This document shows, one piece after another, positions 8,685 to 18,104 of a stretch of DNA of 64,000 nt. The position numbers and the translations under genes were made by a program. The stretch comes from Leptospiraceae bacterium (GTDB lineage Bacteria > Spirochaetota > Leptospiria > Leptospirales > Leptospiraceae). The stretch covers positions 1 through 64,000 of the forward strand of contig JAGOHK010000011.1 of assembly GCA_017996175.1 (NCBI GenBank). Direction: 5' to 3'. The notes below the pieces were generated by a model. It did no database searches. It was not told where the DNA came from and saw nothing but the letters and a program-made list of their open reading frames with translations. The stretch's first letter is position 1. Every line of letters starts with the position of its first letter.

Positions 8685-9503
8685 CTATCTCCAACCACTG
8701 GTTTTGATTTGACCATGATCTTCGTAGAGACCAGCAACAGGCACAGACCCTGCTCTTACGTGACCAGAATACTGGTAGTAAGTAACATTAGAATTGAAAG
8801 GCCAAATTCCTTCAGATTGAGTGATAGAACTTTGACATTTTGACAATCCGCCTACTGTAGAGTAACCGCAAGAAGAGTGGTAAGCAACAGCATAGTCATC
8901 TTCTCCTGGAAGAATTGCAGAAGCACCAGCCATTCCTTTGTAACCAGGAACGTGAGCAACTGTAACTCCAGCAGTATTGTTATGGTTAAAAGAAGATCTC
9001 GCTGTGTTTACAATGAGAGCTTTATCCATAGCATTTCCAGAATAACCAAATGTAATTGCATTTAGCGAATTTGCTAATTCAGAACCACCAGATGCAGCAG
9101 CTAACGCTGTTACGCCAGAGATTTTGAAACCTTTGCTAGAAGCAGTTCCACCCAAGTTCGATAACCAGTATTCAGTTGCATAGCAACCAGCACTGTGACA
9201 AACAATTTTGCAAGTATCAAGACCTTTACATCTATTTGTTAAAACAGTTGTAAGGTTTGTTTGAGCTCTTGCAGTTCCGTAAGTTCTTGGATCTGTTGTT
9301 CCATCATAACCTACGAAATACTTTGTTCCAGATACTGTGCTAGTACTTGTTCCCCAATAGTTGTTGACATCAGTTGTAGATGTTCCGTTGTGATTGGAAC
9401 CAGATTTTCCATGAACGAAAACAGTGATTGTTCCCGCAGATAAAGAAGCTGACAATAACACGGTCGCAGCTACAACTAAAAGATTGATTTTTGATTTAAG
9501 CAT
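8685..9503 (-). CDS. Secreted alpha/beta-hydrolase-like protein, paralogue 2 of 3
   Basis: 272 residues, closely similar to its two neighbours over the whole length. Signal peptide MLKSKINLLVVAATVLLSAS; HGKSGSNHNGT after the first strand; CHSAGC nucleophile-like motif; EDDYAVAYHSSCGYSTVGG and C-terminal YEDHGQIKTSGWR. I start it at the ATG at 9503 and not at 9518: the upstream ATGGAG itself contains the GGAG ribosome site, and the shorter start matches the paralogues exactly. Exported, function unknown; an esterase- or lipase-like activity is inferred only from the motif layout. On the minus strand, TTGCTA, 17 bases, TAGGAT (9581-9553) is a candidate promoter. Confidence 0.75.
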   Translation of the reverse strand: MLKSKINLLVVAATVLLSASLSAGTITVFVHGKSGSNHNGTSTTDVNNYWGTSTSTVSGTKYFVGYDGTTDPRTYGTARAQTNLTTVLTNRCKGLDTCKIVCHSAGCYATEYWLSNLGGTASSKGFKISGVTALAAASGGSELANSLNAITFGYSGNAMDKALIVNTARSSFNHNNTAGVTVAHVPGYKGMAGASAILPGEDDYAVAYHSSCGYSTVGGLSKCQSSITQSEGIWPFNSNVTYYQYSGHVRAGSVPVAGLYEDHGQIKTSGWR

Positions 9504-9832
9504 ATTTTTTTTCTCCATTTAAGATTTCGATTCTCGAAACCCGTTAATTCCAATCCTAGAAAAATGATTTCTAACTAGCAATCAAAAAATAATTTAGAGG
9601 AAAAATTCTGAATAAAAAATTCAGTAAAATAAAAAATGAGGCTTATTAAGATTAGCCGTATTTACGAGTTGCAGATTGCAACTACTTTGTTCGATAAAAA
9701 AATAGGCTAATGATTTTTGAAATTGAAAAAAGGATTCACTAGTAGAGACAGGTTTCAAATCTGTCTAAATTTTTTGTTTAAATTTGAAACATGTCTCTAC
9801 AATTTAAAAATGTAAATTTAATTTACTGTATT
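9504..9832. other. Intergenic region with promoter and long GTAGAGACA inverted repeat
   Basis: Contains the candidate promoter of paralogue 2 (9553-9581, minus strand) and, 3' of paralogue 3, an inverted repeat at 9742-9800: 19-base arms beginning GTAGAGACAGGTTTCAAAT, with one mismatch and a loop of about 21 bases. Otherwise AT-rich and empty. Confidence 0.65.
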
Positions 9833-10651
9833 CTATCTCCAACCGCTTGTTTTGATTTGACCATGATCTTCGTAGAGACCAGCAACTGGAACAGAACCTG
9901 CTCTTACGTGACCAGAATACTGATAGTAGGTTTTGTTAGAATTGAAAGGCCATATTCCCTCAGATTGAGTAAGAGAGCTTTGACATTTTGACAATCCGCC
10001 TACAGTTGAGTAACCGCAAGAAGAATGGTAAGCAACAGCATAGTCATCTTCGCCTGGAAGAATTGCAGAAGCGCCAAACATTCCTTTGTATCCAGGAACG
10101 TGAGCAACTGTAACTCCAGCAGTATTGTTATGGTTAAAAGAAGATCTAGCTGTTCCTACAATCAGAGCTTTGTCCATAGCATTTCCTGCAAATCCAAAAG
10201 TAATACCGTTCAAAGCAGAGGCTAATTCAGAACCACCTGATGCAGCAGCTAACGCTGTTACAACGGAAATTTTGAAACCTTTGCTAGAAGCAGTTCCACC
10301 TAAGTTAGATAACCAGTATTCAGTTGCATAACAACCAGCACTGTGGCAAACGATTTTACAAGTATCAACACCCTTACATCTTTGAGTTAACACAGTTGTA
10401 AGATTGGTTTGAGCTCTTGATGTTCCGTAAGTTCTTGGATCTGTTGTTCCATCATAACCCACGAAATACTTTGTTCCACCTACAGTATTAGCACTAGAAC
10501 CCCAGTAACTATTTACATCAGTTGTACCTGTTCCGTTGTGATTAGAACCAGATTTCCCATGCACGAAAACAGTGATTGTTCCCGCAGACAAAGAAGCTGA
10601 CAATACCAAAGAGGCAGCTACAACTAAAAGATTCATTTTCGATTTAAACAT
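9833..10651 (-). CDS. Secreted alpha/beta-hydrolase-like protein, paralogue 3 of 3
   Basis: Third tandem copy, 272 residues, signal peptide starting MFKSKMNLLVVAASLVLSAS. Retains FVHGKSGSNHNG, the VCHSAGCYATEYWLSNLGG elbow-like motif, SFNHNNTAGVTVAHVPGYKG and the EDDYAVAYHSSCGYST segment. The last 40 residues are almost identical to paralogue 2, so copies 2 and 3 look like the more recent pair (or are kept alike by gene conversion) and copy 1 is the outlier. ACAGGAGAAA lies before the ATG. All three genes are on the minus strand but separated by about 290-330 bases, each with its own upstream region, so they are probably not one transcript. Confidence 0.75.
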   Translation of the reverse strand: MFKSKMNLLVVAASLVLSASLSAGTITVFVHGKSGSNHNGTGTTDVNSYWGSSANTVGGTKYFVGYDGTTDPRTYGTSRAQTNLTTVLTQRCKGVDTCKIVCHSAGCYATEYWLSNLGGTASSKGFKISVVTALAAASGGSELASALNGITFGFAGNAMDKALIVGTARSSFNHNNTAGVTVAHVPGYKGMFGASAILPGEDDYAVAYHSSCGYSTVGGLSKCQSSLTQSEGIWPFNSNKTYYQYSGHVRAGSVPVAGLYEDHGQIKTSGWR

Positions 10652-10933
10652 ATTTTTTCTCCTGTTTTGAATTTCTTTTTTTTGAAACTCGTTATTTCCA
10701 AGTATGAGTAATTCAATTCAGTAAATCAATTAAAAAAATAAAAAAGATTTGTAGGATATACAGATAAAAATTTATCTTTAAAAAATACTACAGGGCAAAA
10801 AATGCCACAGTTGCAAAATTCAATATTGATTCAAAAATTAATTTTTAAAGCGAAAATAAATTAGGTATTTAATCAAACTCTAGTGGCATAATGCTGATGT
10901 AGTTACAAAAAGATAAATTATGAGGATGGAAGT

Positions 10934-12139
10934 ATGAATAAAAATATTATTTATGGCGCTATTGGGCTACTGGTTGTGGCGATTGGTTTGTATTTTGTTT
11001 TCGGAGCTGGAAAAAAAGGTCCCAAAGGAAAGTCGGGAGATCCAATGTCTCAAACGGATGACCCAACAAAAAAAGGAGCGGATAACTTTGAAGACAAAAC
11101 CACTACAACTTCGGAAAATGGTAATGGAAAAGTTGATGATGGGGTTACTCCTGAGTTTCTGCTAGAGCAATACAATGAATGGGCACAGTATCCTCCTCAC
11201 TCTAGACCAATTTCTTCCCTTCATGATGATATTGTACATCCGTTTACTATAGCAATTAATGCGCTTACTCTGGTAGATTCACCAACTGATAAAGAAGGGA
11301 ATGGATACAGATGTCACTTGCAACCTAAAACATGGGCAGTGATAGGGGCTAATAGTGATATGCTGATAACTCTTGAATGTAGAGATTCCTCCAGTGAACT
11401 TATAAAAGTAAATGTAGTAAATGCAACCGTATTTAAGGAATTCGAAGACCAAAAAACACCAACTCATAGCGCAGACTTTAATGATGATGGAAGAGATGGA
11501 GATGCAGTAGCAAAAGATGGAATCATTACTTTCCGTTGGAGACCTTTGAAAGCAGATTGGGGGCAAATGTCTTTAGAGACTAATATCACTTATGCGAAAG
11601 ATAAAAAAGCAAAACTAACAGCAAGCTTTTTTTCTTCTCCGAATAAACCAGCAGAAGTTGGAAATACATTTCGTGATAGCCAGGTAGATGGCTCGCTTGT
11701 AATCCATGCAACTGTTATTGTGTATAAAGCAGGAAATTATCGCTTAGAGGCAAACTTGAAAGAAGAAAAAGAAGGAAATTATTTAGCTTATGCAACGTTT
11801 GATGGTCCTTTAAAACAAGGAACTAACGAAGTGGAATTTTTATTTTTTGGAAAAATTTTGAAAGATAAAGGTTATGATGGACCATACATAATGACTAACG
11901 TTCGAGGTTATAGAGTAAATTTACCAATTGACCCAAAATGGTTTGATGAAGGGGAAGAGGGTTTGAAAAAAATTCAAGCGGCTAAAACAACCGAACCGGA
12001 CAAAGAATTAATCATTCCATTTACGGATGAATACAAAACGAAAGCATACACAGCTTCCAGCTTTAGCAAAAAGGTATGGGAAAGTGAAGATAAAAACAAA
12101 AGAATTCAAGAATTACAACAATTAGCACAACAAAAATAA
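10934..12139 (+). CDS. Membrane-anchored envelope protein of unknown function
   Basis: Not recognised as a named family. 401 residues: an N-terminal hydrophobic helix (about residues 5-24, IIYGAIGLLVVAIGLYFVFG) acts as a membrane anchor, followed by a Lys/Thr/Asp-rich linker to about 65 and then beta-rich domains resembling immunoglobulin-like or adhesin modules (FNDDGRDGDAVAKDGIITF; VYKAGNYRLEANL). The protein ends in a Gln-rich helix. TGAGGATGGA before the ATG is a good ribosome site. The S1-domain gene follows after 18 bases, so they may share a transcript. Confidence 0.7.
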   Translation: MNKNIIYGAIGLLVVAIGLYFVFGAGKKGPKGKSGDPMSQTDDPTKKGADNFEDKTTTTSENGNGKVDDGVTPEFLLEQYNEWAQYPPHSRPISSLHDDIVHPFTIAINALTLVDSPTDKEGNGYRCHLQPKTWAVIGANSDMLITLECRDSSSELIKVNVVNATVFKEFEDQKTPTHSADFNDDGRDGDAVAKDGIITFRWRPLKADWGQMSLETNITYAKDKKAKLTASFFSSPNKPAEVGNTFRDSQVDGSLVIHATVIVYKAGNYRLEANLKEEKEGNYLAYATFDGPLKQGTNEVEFLFFGKILKDKGYDGPYIMTNVRGYRVNLPIDPKWFDEGEEGLKKIQAAKTTEPDKELIIPFTDEYKTKAYTASSFSKKVWESEDKNKRIQELQQLAQQK

Positions 12140-12157
12140 TAGGATAAGACGTAGGTT

Positions 12158-13297
12158 ATGGCGAATAAGAATGATTTTGCGGCATTACTCGAAGAAAGTT
12201 TCAAAAAGAGAAAAAGTCTCGAACCAGGAGCCAAATACAATGCTCGTGTGTCAACGGTTAAGAGTGATTACACTTTTATCCAAACGGAAGAGGACAATAT
12301 CAGGGGAATCATTTCCAATGCAGAATTTTTAGATGAGGGAGCCGGGCTAACACCCGGTAACTCCTACTCTGTGTATTTCCTCAGAGAAAATCACGGAGAT
12401 TATTACTTCACCACTGCATTAACAGGAGATGATATTACACTTGAGAATTTAGAAATCGCTCAGGAAAATGAGATTCCAGTGTTAGGTCAGGTGGGACAAG
12501 AAACCGCTGCCGGTTTTGAAGTTAAGCTTGGAGATTACACAGGATTTTGTCCTTTTTCTCAGATGGATTCGGAACTAAAAAATCAGGGTGTCCAAGGCAA
12601 AAAATTCAAGTTCATAGTGAATGATCTTTCGATGAAAAATAAAAGAATCGTACTTTCTCAAAAAAAGATTTCAGATAAAGAAAGAGAATTAAAACGAGAA
12701 ATCTTAAAAGGGGAATTAAAAGAAGGATCGTACGTAACCTGCAAAATAAAATCCATTCATAATTTCGGACTCATCGTGGATATGAATGGAATTGATGCGT
12801 TAGTTCCTGCCAGTGAAGCTAGTTTCAAGAAGAACGTAGACTTAAACAAAGAGTTCCAAGTAGGCGGGACTGTTCGAGGAAAAATTCTAAGCATGGACTG
12901 GAAAGAAAACAAGGTTTCCATTTCTCTAAAGGATTCTTCCAATGACCCTTGGGCGACTAACGTTCCTTTTAAAGAAGGGGATATCGTGAAAGCAACCGTA
13001 GAGTCTCTCAAGACATTTGGAATTTTTGTAAAACTGAACGATCACTTTCATGCGTTAGTTCCTAACAAAGAGACCGGTTATCCACCGAGAACTGCTCTTT
13101 CGAATCACTTCAAACCTGGTGACGAGTTAGATGTATTTGTAACAGAAGTGAATCCTTCCAAAAAACAAATTGCTGTTTCCGTTTTAAAGGCAAAAGATGC
13201 AAAGGACAGAATGGACTACGAAAGTTACGTCTCTGAGAACAAAACTTCCAGTGAGTCAAGCTTCGGACTTCTATTAAAGAAGTCTTTGAAAAAATGA
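12158..13297 (+). CDS. S1 RNA-binding domain protein (ribosomal protein S1-like)
   Basis: 379 residues with four S1/OB-fold repeats: about 24-80 (GAKYNARVSTVKSDYTFIQT), 104-165 (a degenerate repeat), 189-255 (GSYVTCKIKSIHNFGLIVDM) and 273-340 (GDIVKATVESLKTFGIFVKL). The last two are the best conserved. It should bind single-stranded RNA in the cytoplasm, as in translation initiation or mRNA turnover. It is shorter than the main ribosomal protein S1 of most bacteria (about 550 residues), so it is more likely an accessory S1 protein than the sole rpsA. The C-terminus is Ser/Lys-rich. Confidence 0.82.
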   Translation: MANKNDFAALLEESFKKRKSLEPGAKYNARVSTVKSDYTFIQTEEDNIRGIISNAEFLDEGAGLTPGNSYSVYFLRENHGDYYFTTALTGDDITLENLEIAQENEIPVLGQVGQETAAGFEVKLGDYTGFCPFSQMDSELKNQGVQGKKFKFIVNDLSMKNKRIVLSQKKISDKERELKREILKGELKEGSYVTCKIKSIHNFGLIVDMNGIDALVPASEASFKKNVDLNKEFQVGGTVRGKILSMDWKENKVSISLKDSSNDPWATNVPFKEGDIVKATVESLKTFGIFVKLNDHFHALVPNKETGYPPRTALSNHFKPGDELDVFVTEVNPSKKQIAVSVLKAKDAKDRMDYESYVSENKTSSESSFGLLLKKSLKK

Positions 13298-13304
13298 TTG
13301 CTAT

Positions 13305-13517
13305 AAGAAACTGATTATCACCGATGAACACCGATAAAAGAACGATGAAAGAACGATGAAAGAACGATGAAAGATACGGTGGTTTTATTTTGGCTATGGA
13401 GTTAAAAAACATGCGATTAAACGACACGCACTATGAAACTATTAAAAATATACTGAATCAAATTAAAATCGTTTTGTTATCGGTGTCCATCAGTGTTCAT
13501 CGGTGGTAATCTTTTAA
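13305..13517. repeat. Dispersed TIR-like intergenic repeat, copy C, with 11-bp tandem repeats
   Basis: Begins AAGAAACTGATTATCACCG and ends CATCGGTGGTAATCTTTTA. Near the left end the unit AAAGAACGATG is repeated three to four times (13337-13372). The right end directly abuts the ATG of the methyltransferase gene at 13518, so its GGTGG is the only purine-rich sequence available as a ribosome site. Confidence 0.75.
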
Positions 13518-13985
13518 ATGTTAAACATTGCCCTTTATCGTCCTGAGATTCCACCTAATACGGGTAATATTGCCCGCCTATGTGTGGGAATTCGAGCAAA
13601 TCTACATATTGTAGGAACTCCTTCTTTTGATATGTCAGAAAAGTCAGTCCGGCGAGCGGGTCTTGATTATTGGGAGCATTTAAATTTGTTCCAACACAAA
13701 GATTGGGAGGAGTTTGTAGGAACTGTTACGGATATAAGTCGTATTTTCCTAGTTACGAAATTTGGAAAAGCCAAATATTCAGATCAAATCTATAGAGATG
13801 CCGACTATTTTGTATTTGGACGTGAAACAAGTGGGCTACCGGAAAATATTAGAAATTCTATTCCTGCTAAGAATCAAATTTATATCCCAATGACCGAAGA
13901 ATGTCGAAGTATAAATTTAAGTAATGCTGCCGCAATTGTTGCTTATGAAGCAGTTAGACAGTTGAATTTAGAGTTTAAAAAATAA
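13518..13985 (+). CDS. trmL: tRNA (cytidine(34)-2'-O)-methyltransferase, SPOUT family
   Basis: 155-residue SPOUT (trefoil-knot) methyltransferase that adds a 2'-O-methyl group at the wobble base of tRNA-Leu using S-adenosylmethionine. Family motifs: IALYRPEIPPNTGNIARLC at the N-terminus, VRRAGLDYWEHL, FGRETSGLPENI (knot loop, SAM binding) and IPMTEECRSINLSNAAAIVAYE near the end, all intact; length is typical. The start codon lies immediately after the end of repeat copy C, so its promoter and leader are supplied wholly or partly by repeat DNA. Confidence 0.92.
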   Translation: MLNIALYRPEIPPNTGNIARLCVGIRANLHIVGTPSFDMSEKSVRRAGLDYWEHLNLFQHKDWEEFVGTVTDISRIFLVTKFGKAKYSDQIYRDADYFVFGRETSGLPENIRNSIPAKNQIYIPMTEECRSINLSNAAAIVAYEAVRQLNLEFKK

Positions 13986-14041
13986 AGTTGAAAATAAAAA
14001 CTTTACACAATTAAAATAGATTACATTCTTGTAAACCAACC

Positions 14042-14710
14042 ATGCCCGCAGAAATCACAGATATACTTTTAGAGAAACTTTTAGTCGACATTCTTGCCGA
14101 CGGACTAACTGGTACCGTTAAGGACTATTGCTCTTGGATTTCAATGGAAGGTTTATTGAAATATAACGAAGAATTAGAAGCTGACAAAGAGCGTGTGAAA
14201 GCTATTTTAGATTCCTTAAAAGCAAAAGGTTATGCGGTAGAAGGTAGGTTTGATAAATCAGAATATTGTATAGCACCTACAGCTTTACCTAGAAGAGTCG
14301 ATTTTTTATCCGACAGTTATTCCTTGTATGGAGAAGCAAAGTTTTCTCCTATCCAGTATGTTCGCAGCAGGCAAGAATACTTCTTAGAATACAATTATGT
14401 AAGCGAAGAAGACGTGATGGATATTTCTATCGCAACGATTGAAGCTATCGAGAATGCAGTTAAGTATGGTGACGGGAACATGGTTCATATTGATTACCTA
14501 ATCGATAGTAGCCGCACAATGAAGTTAAATATTATTAATAATATCAAAGAGTTTGATTTATCCAATGAAATTGAGAGAGGCAAATATTCATCTAACACAA
14601 CTCTCATGCGGGGAATCATGGTTATGCAAAAGTTGTTTAACCATTTAGAACTCCAGATCATAGACGACAAAAAACAAGCCCATTTATACGCCGAAAAAAA
14701 ATTGAGTTAA
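14042..14710 (+). CDS. GHKL-type ATPase (anti-sigma/RsbW-like) signalling protein
   Basis: 222-residue cytoplasmic protein. The C-terminal part has an N-box-like ATIEAIENAVKYGDG and a late GIMVMQKLFNHLEL, the pattern of HATPase domains of RsbW-type serine kinases that bind anti-sigma-factor antagonists. The N-terminal 90 residues have no evident family. No transmembrane segment or phospho-acceptor histidine. The TAA stop is directly followed by the uvrB ATG, so the two are translationally coupled; the linkage to DNA repair may be incidental. Confidence 0.65.
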   Translation: MPAEITDILLEKLLVDILADGLTGTVKDYCSWISMEGLLKYNEELEADKERVKAILDSLKAKGYAVEGRFDKSEYCIAPTALPRRVDFLSDSYSLYGEAKFSPIQYVRSRQEYFLEYNYVSEEDVMDISIATIEAIENAVKYGDGNMVHIDYLIDSSRTMKLNIINNIKEFDLSNEIERGKYSSNTTLMRGIMVMQKLFNHLELQIIDDKKQAHLYAEKKLS

Positions 14711-16699
14711 ATGCCTGAATTTGAATTAGTAACACCTTATAAAGCCGCCGGCGATCAAGTAAAAGCAATCCAAAAAATTACAAATTCTTTCCTGAAAGGC
14801 AAAGACAAAGTAACCCTTGTAGGAGTTACCGGCTCTGGGAAAACATTTACGATGGCAGAAGTCATTCAAAATCTAAAGAAACCTACACTTGTTTTATCGC
14901 ATAATAAAACATTAGCCGCACAACTCTATCGTGAGTTCAAAGAATTTTTTCCAAACAATGCAGTTGAGTATTTTGTATCTTATTATGATTATTACCAACC
15001 AGAAGCTTATGTTCCTTCTTCGGATACATTTATCGAAAAAGATTCTTCCATAAATGAAGAAATAGACAAATTACGATTACGCGCTACATCGTCGTTGCTT
15101 GAGCGAGAGGATGTAATCATTGTTAGCTCCGTGTCTTGTATTTATGGTCTTGGTTCGCCAGAGGATTATACTGAATCTAGGATTATCTTAAAACGTGGTC
15201 AGGAAATGGAACGGGATTTACTTATTAAAAAACTTTTACATATCCAATACCAACGAAATGATTTAGACTTTTCTCGTGGAAATTTTAGAGTGCGTGGGGA
15301 TGCGATTGAGCTAATGCCAGCTTACCATGAAGATGGACTTAGAATTGAATTCTTTGGAGATGAAATCGAATCTCTCTCTCGTTTTAATCCACTTACTGGA
15401 AAAGTAATTGTCAAGATGGAGACAATGGTGGTTTACCCTGCCAAACATTTTATCACATCAGGTCCCAAAGTAGAAGATGCAATCAAAAATATCAAAGCAG
15501 AAGTTGCAGTCCAAATTCAATACTTTAAGGATAAGGGCAAACTTTTAGAAGCAGAGAGAATTGAGTCTCGCACCAACTATGATTTAGAAATGCTCGCCGA
15601 GTTAGGTTACTGCAATGGAATTGAAAATTATTCTCGCCATTTAACAGGGCGTAACTCCGGGGAACGTCCTGCTTGTCTCATTGATTATTTTCCAAAAGAT
15701 TTTCTGATGATAGTCGATGAGTCCCATGTTACGATTCCTCAGATTGGTGGAATGTATGCGGGCGATAGGGCACGTAAGGAGACACTCGTCGAATTTGGTT
15801 TTCGTTTGCCGAGTGCTCTTGATAATCGACCTTTGAACTTCCAAGAGTTTGAAGCAATTACTGGAAAAATTCTCTACGTATCCGCAACTCCAGCAGACTA
15901 TGAAATCAAAAATGGACAAATACAAGTAGAGCAGATTATCCGCCCAACTGGTCTTTTGGATCCAGTTGTAGAAGTTCGTCCTGTATCAAACCAAGTAGAA
16001 GACTTACTTGTAGAAATCAATGCACGGGTCGAAAAAAAAGAACGTGTATTAATCACAACCTTAACCAAAAAAATGTCCGAGGACTTAACCGATTACCTAA
16101 AAGAAATGGGGGTTAAGGTTGCTTATCTGCACTCGGAGGTGGAAACCATTCAACGTGTCGAAATTATCCGTGATTTACGAAAAGGAATTTATGATTGTAT
16201 TGTGGGAATCAATCTTTTACGGGAAGGTTTAGATATTCCGGAAGTTTCTCTTGTCGCAATTCTCGATGCAGACAAAGAAGGTTTTCTTCGTAATTATAAA
16301 TCTCTCATCCAAACCATCGGACGTGCGGCGCGTAACGTCAACGGGCAAGCGATCCTTTACGCAGATCGCATGACAGACTCCATGAAAAAAGCGATAGACG
16401 AAACCAATCGTCGTCGTACAATCCAAGATGCGCATAATAAAAAATTTGGCATAGAGCCAAAGACGATTATCCGCGAGATTCATGATATGCTTCCAAGGGA
16501 AATGGTAGAGTTAACCGCCGAAGAAGAAATCATCGACGAAATCGAAAAAGAATTCACTCTCAAAAAATACAAAACTCCCGAAAAACTCAAAGAGAAATTA
16601 AAAGAAGCAATGCTGGAAGCCGCGAAGGAATTAAATTTCGAAAGAGCTACTATGCTTCGTGATAAGATGTTGGCTGTGAAAATCCCTAAATCGGAATGA
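14711..16699 (+). CDS. uvrB: Excinuclease ABC subunit B
   Basis: 662-residue DNA-damage recognition helicase of nucleotide excision repair, acting with UvrA and UvrC. Walker A GVTGSGKT at residues 38-45; the beta-hairpin [20 protein letters not shown] that clamps damaged [12 protein letters not shown] (helicase motif II); [36 protein letters not shown] (motif V), QTIGRAARN (motif VI) and a C-terminal UVR domain that contacts UvrC. Full-length and intact. Begins at the base after the previous stop codon. Confidence 0.98.
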   Translation: MPEFELVTPYKAAGDQVKAIQKITNSFLKGKDKVTLVGVTGSGKTFTMAEVIQNLKKPTLVLSHNKTLAAQLYREFKEFFPNNAVEYFVSYYDYYQPEAYVPSSDTFIEKDSSINEEIDKLRLRATSSLLEREDVIIVSSVSCIYGLGSPEDYTESRIILKRGQEMERDLLIKKLLHIQYQRNDLDFSRGNFRVRGDAIELMPAYHEDGLRIEFFGDEIESLSRFNPLTGKVIVKMETMVVYPAKHFITSGPKVEDAIKNIKAEVAVQIQYFKDKGKLLEAERIESRTNYDLEMLAELGYCNGIENYSRHLTGRNSGERPACLIDYFPKDFLMIVDESHVTIPQIGGMYAGDRARKETLVEFGFRLPSALDNRPLNFQEFEAITGKILYVSATPADYEIKNGQIQVEQIIRPTGLLDPVVEVRPVSNQVEDLLVEINARVEKKERVLITTLTKKMSEDLTDYLKEMGVKVAYLHSEVETIQRVEIIRDLRKGIYDCIVGINLLREGLDIPEVSLVAILDADKEGFLRNYKSLIQTIGRAARNVNGQAILYADRMTDSMKKAIDETNRRRTIQDAHNKKFGIEPKTIIREIHDMLPREMVELTAEEEIIDEIEKEFTLKKYKTPEKLKEKLKEAMLEAAKELNFERATMLRDKMLAVKIPKSE

Positions 16700-17067
16700 T
16701 TTGTCGTAGCCGCCCCCCCCCTCCAACATAACGTTACCCACATCTTTTTGTTCTAAGTGAAATATCCAAAGATTACCACCGATGCACACCGAGGACACCG
16801 ATAACTGAACGATGGTCTATAGTTTAGGATATTCCTATTCGTATCATTGCGCTCTTCGTTTAATCCCATTTCATTTAACTCCATAACACATAAATAAAAA
16901 CATCGTATTTTATATCGTCCCTATCGGTGTGCATTCCACCCTTCGCTCCAAGTATTCGCGACCTTCGCCTTCGCCTAGTAATCAGTTTCTTATTATTTAG
17001 CGTAAGCGTGGGTAAGGTTATGCCTTTGCGAAAGGGAGGGCTTTCCCTGAATCGGAATGATTTTTAT
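16700..17067. repeat. Intergenic region with dispersed repeat copy D and a poly-C tract
   Basis: No gene. A run of nine C (about 16713-16721) lies just after uvrB. Repeat copy D spans 16768-16992: it starts AAAGATTACCACCGATGCAC, carries CACCGAGGACACCGATAA, and on the right ATCGGTGTGCATTCCACCC followed by the inverse of the segment seen in copy A; it ends near TAATCAGTTTCTTA, matching inversely the left end of copy C. The rest is the 3' flank of the pseudouridine synthase gene. Confidence 0.7.
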
Positions 17068-18006
17068 CTATCTAAACTCGGCTTCTTTTTCAAACCTAGT
17101 AAATCGTTCTGGAAATGGGAGGGTAATATCGATTATCTTTCGTTTGAATGGATGTTTGAATTTAATGGCTTGGGAAAATAAGAGTAATCCGTAACTAGAA
17201 AATTCATTTCCTGTGCGAGAATAAAGCATATCACCTACAACAGGGCAACCCATATTCTGAAAGTGAACCCGAATTTGGTGGGTTCTGCCTGTTTCGATTT
17301 TGATTTCTGCTAGAGAAAAATTTCTACTTTTGCGAGAGGGGATAGATTTGATAATTTTATAAGTTGTAATAGCCCGCCGTCCGTCTTTTCTCACGCACAT
17401 TTTCAATCTCTCTGTCGGATGACGTCCGAGCGGCAAATCAATTCTACCCTCAGGCAGTTGTGGAGTTTGCACAAGCCATGCATAGTAGGTTTTTTCGACT
17501 TCTCTTTTTTGAAACATACTGGAAAGTTTGATATGTGCTTTATCCGTTTTTGCAATAATCATAAGTCCAGACGTTGGTTTATCTAGTCTGTGAACAATTC
17601 CGGGACGAATTTCTCCCCCAATCTGGGAGAGGTTTTTGAAGTAGTAGAGAAGTCCGTTTACTAGGCTAGGGGAGTCATCACCCGGTCCGCCGTGGGAAGC
17701 GATTCCAGGAGGTTTATTGATGATTACAAACTCTTCTTCTTCATAAATGATTTCAATGGGCATTTCAACCGGATCAAGGTTGAGTTTGGGCTTCGGCGGA
17801 ATGGTGACTTCGAAAATTTCTCCCGATTTAACCCTAAAATTTGGCTTTAAATTGGCAATTTGGGGTTCGGAAACCCTTTTAATATGCCCGTTCTTAATCC
17901 ATTTTTGGATGGATGTCCTGGATATATCATCTCCGGTGGATTGTGCCAGAAATATGTCTAATCGGAGGTCATTTTGGTCTTCTTGTACGTGGTTTGTAAG
18001 TATCAT
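17068..18006 (-). CDS. RluA/RluD-family 23S rRNA pseudouridine synthase
   Basis: Converts specific uridines of 23S rRNA to pseudouridine. An N-terminal S4 RNA-binding domain (DLRLDIFLAQSTGDDISRTS..IKNGHIK) is followed by the catalytic domain with GIVHRLDKPTSGLMIIAKT (the Asp is the catalytic nucleophile), KTYYAWL and GRTHQIRVHFQNMGCPVVGD. The open frame runs to an ATG at 18081, but those 25 residues are AT-rich, foreign to the family and overlap the divergent loa22 leader; I start at 18006 (MILTNHVQ), giving 312 residues. RluA, RluC and RluD cannot be separated by eye, although the S4 domain favours RluC/RluD. Confidence 0.9.
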   Translation of the reverse strand: MILTNHVQEDQNDLRLDIFLAQSTGDDISRTSIQKWIKNGHIKRVSEPQIANLKPNFRVKSGEIFEVTIPPKPKLNLDPVEMPIEIIYEEEEFVIINKPPGIASHGGPGDDSPSLVNGLLYYFKNLSQIGGEIRPGIVHRLDKPTSGLMIIAKTDKAHIKLSSMFQKREVEKTYYAWLVQTPQLPEGRIDLPLGRHPTERLKMCVRKDGRRAITTYKIIKSIPSRKSRNFSLAEIKIETGRTHQIRVHFQNMGCPVVGDMLYSRTGNEFSSYGLLLFSQAIKFKHPFKRKIIDITLPFPERFTRFEKEAEFR

Positions 18007-18104
18007 GAAATTTCGTTTCGAGTATAAAAATGGTTTTAAAATAAAATATATATTTGTATTGTGGTAATATTCAAAATTCATTATTAGAAAGGAAGCATTT
18101 ATTT

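Noticed and set aside
8397-10933. Insertion sequence as the cause of the hydrolase triplication
   Set aside because: No transposase or matching terminal repeats around the three genes; only short hairpins are seen.
13337-13372. AAAGAACGATG tandem repeat as a CRISPR array
   Set aside because: Units are 11 bp, directly abutting, without spacers, and lie inside the dispersed repeat.
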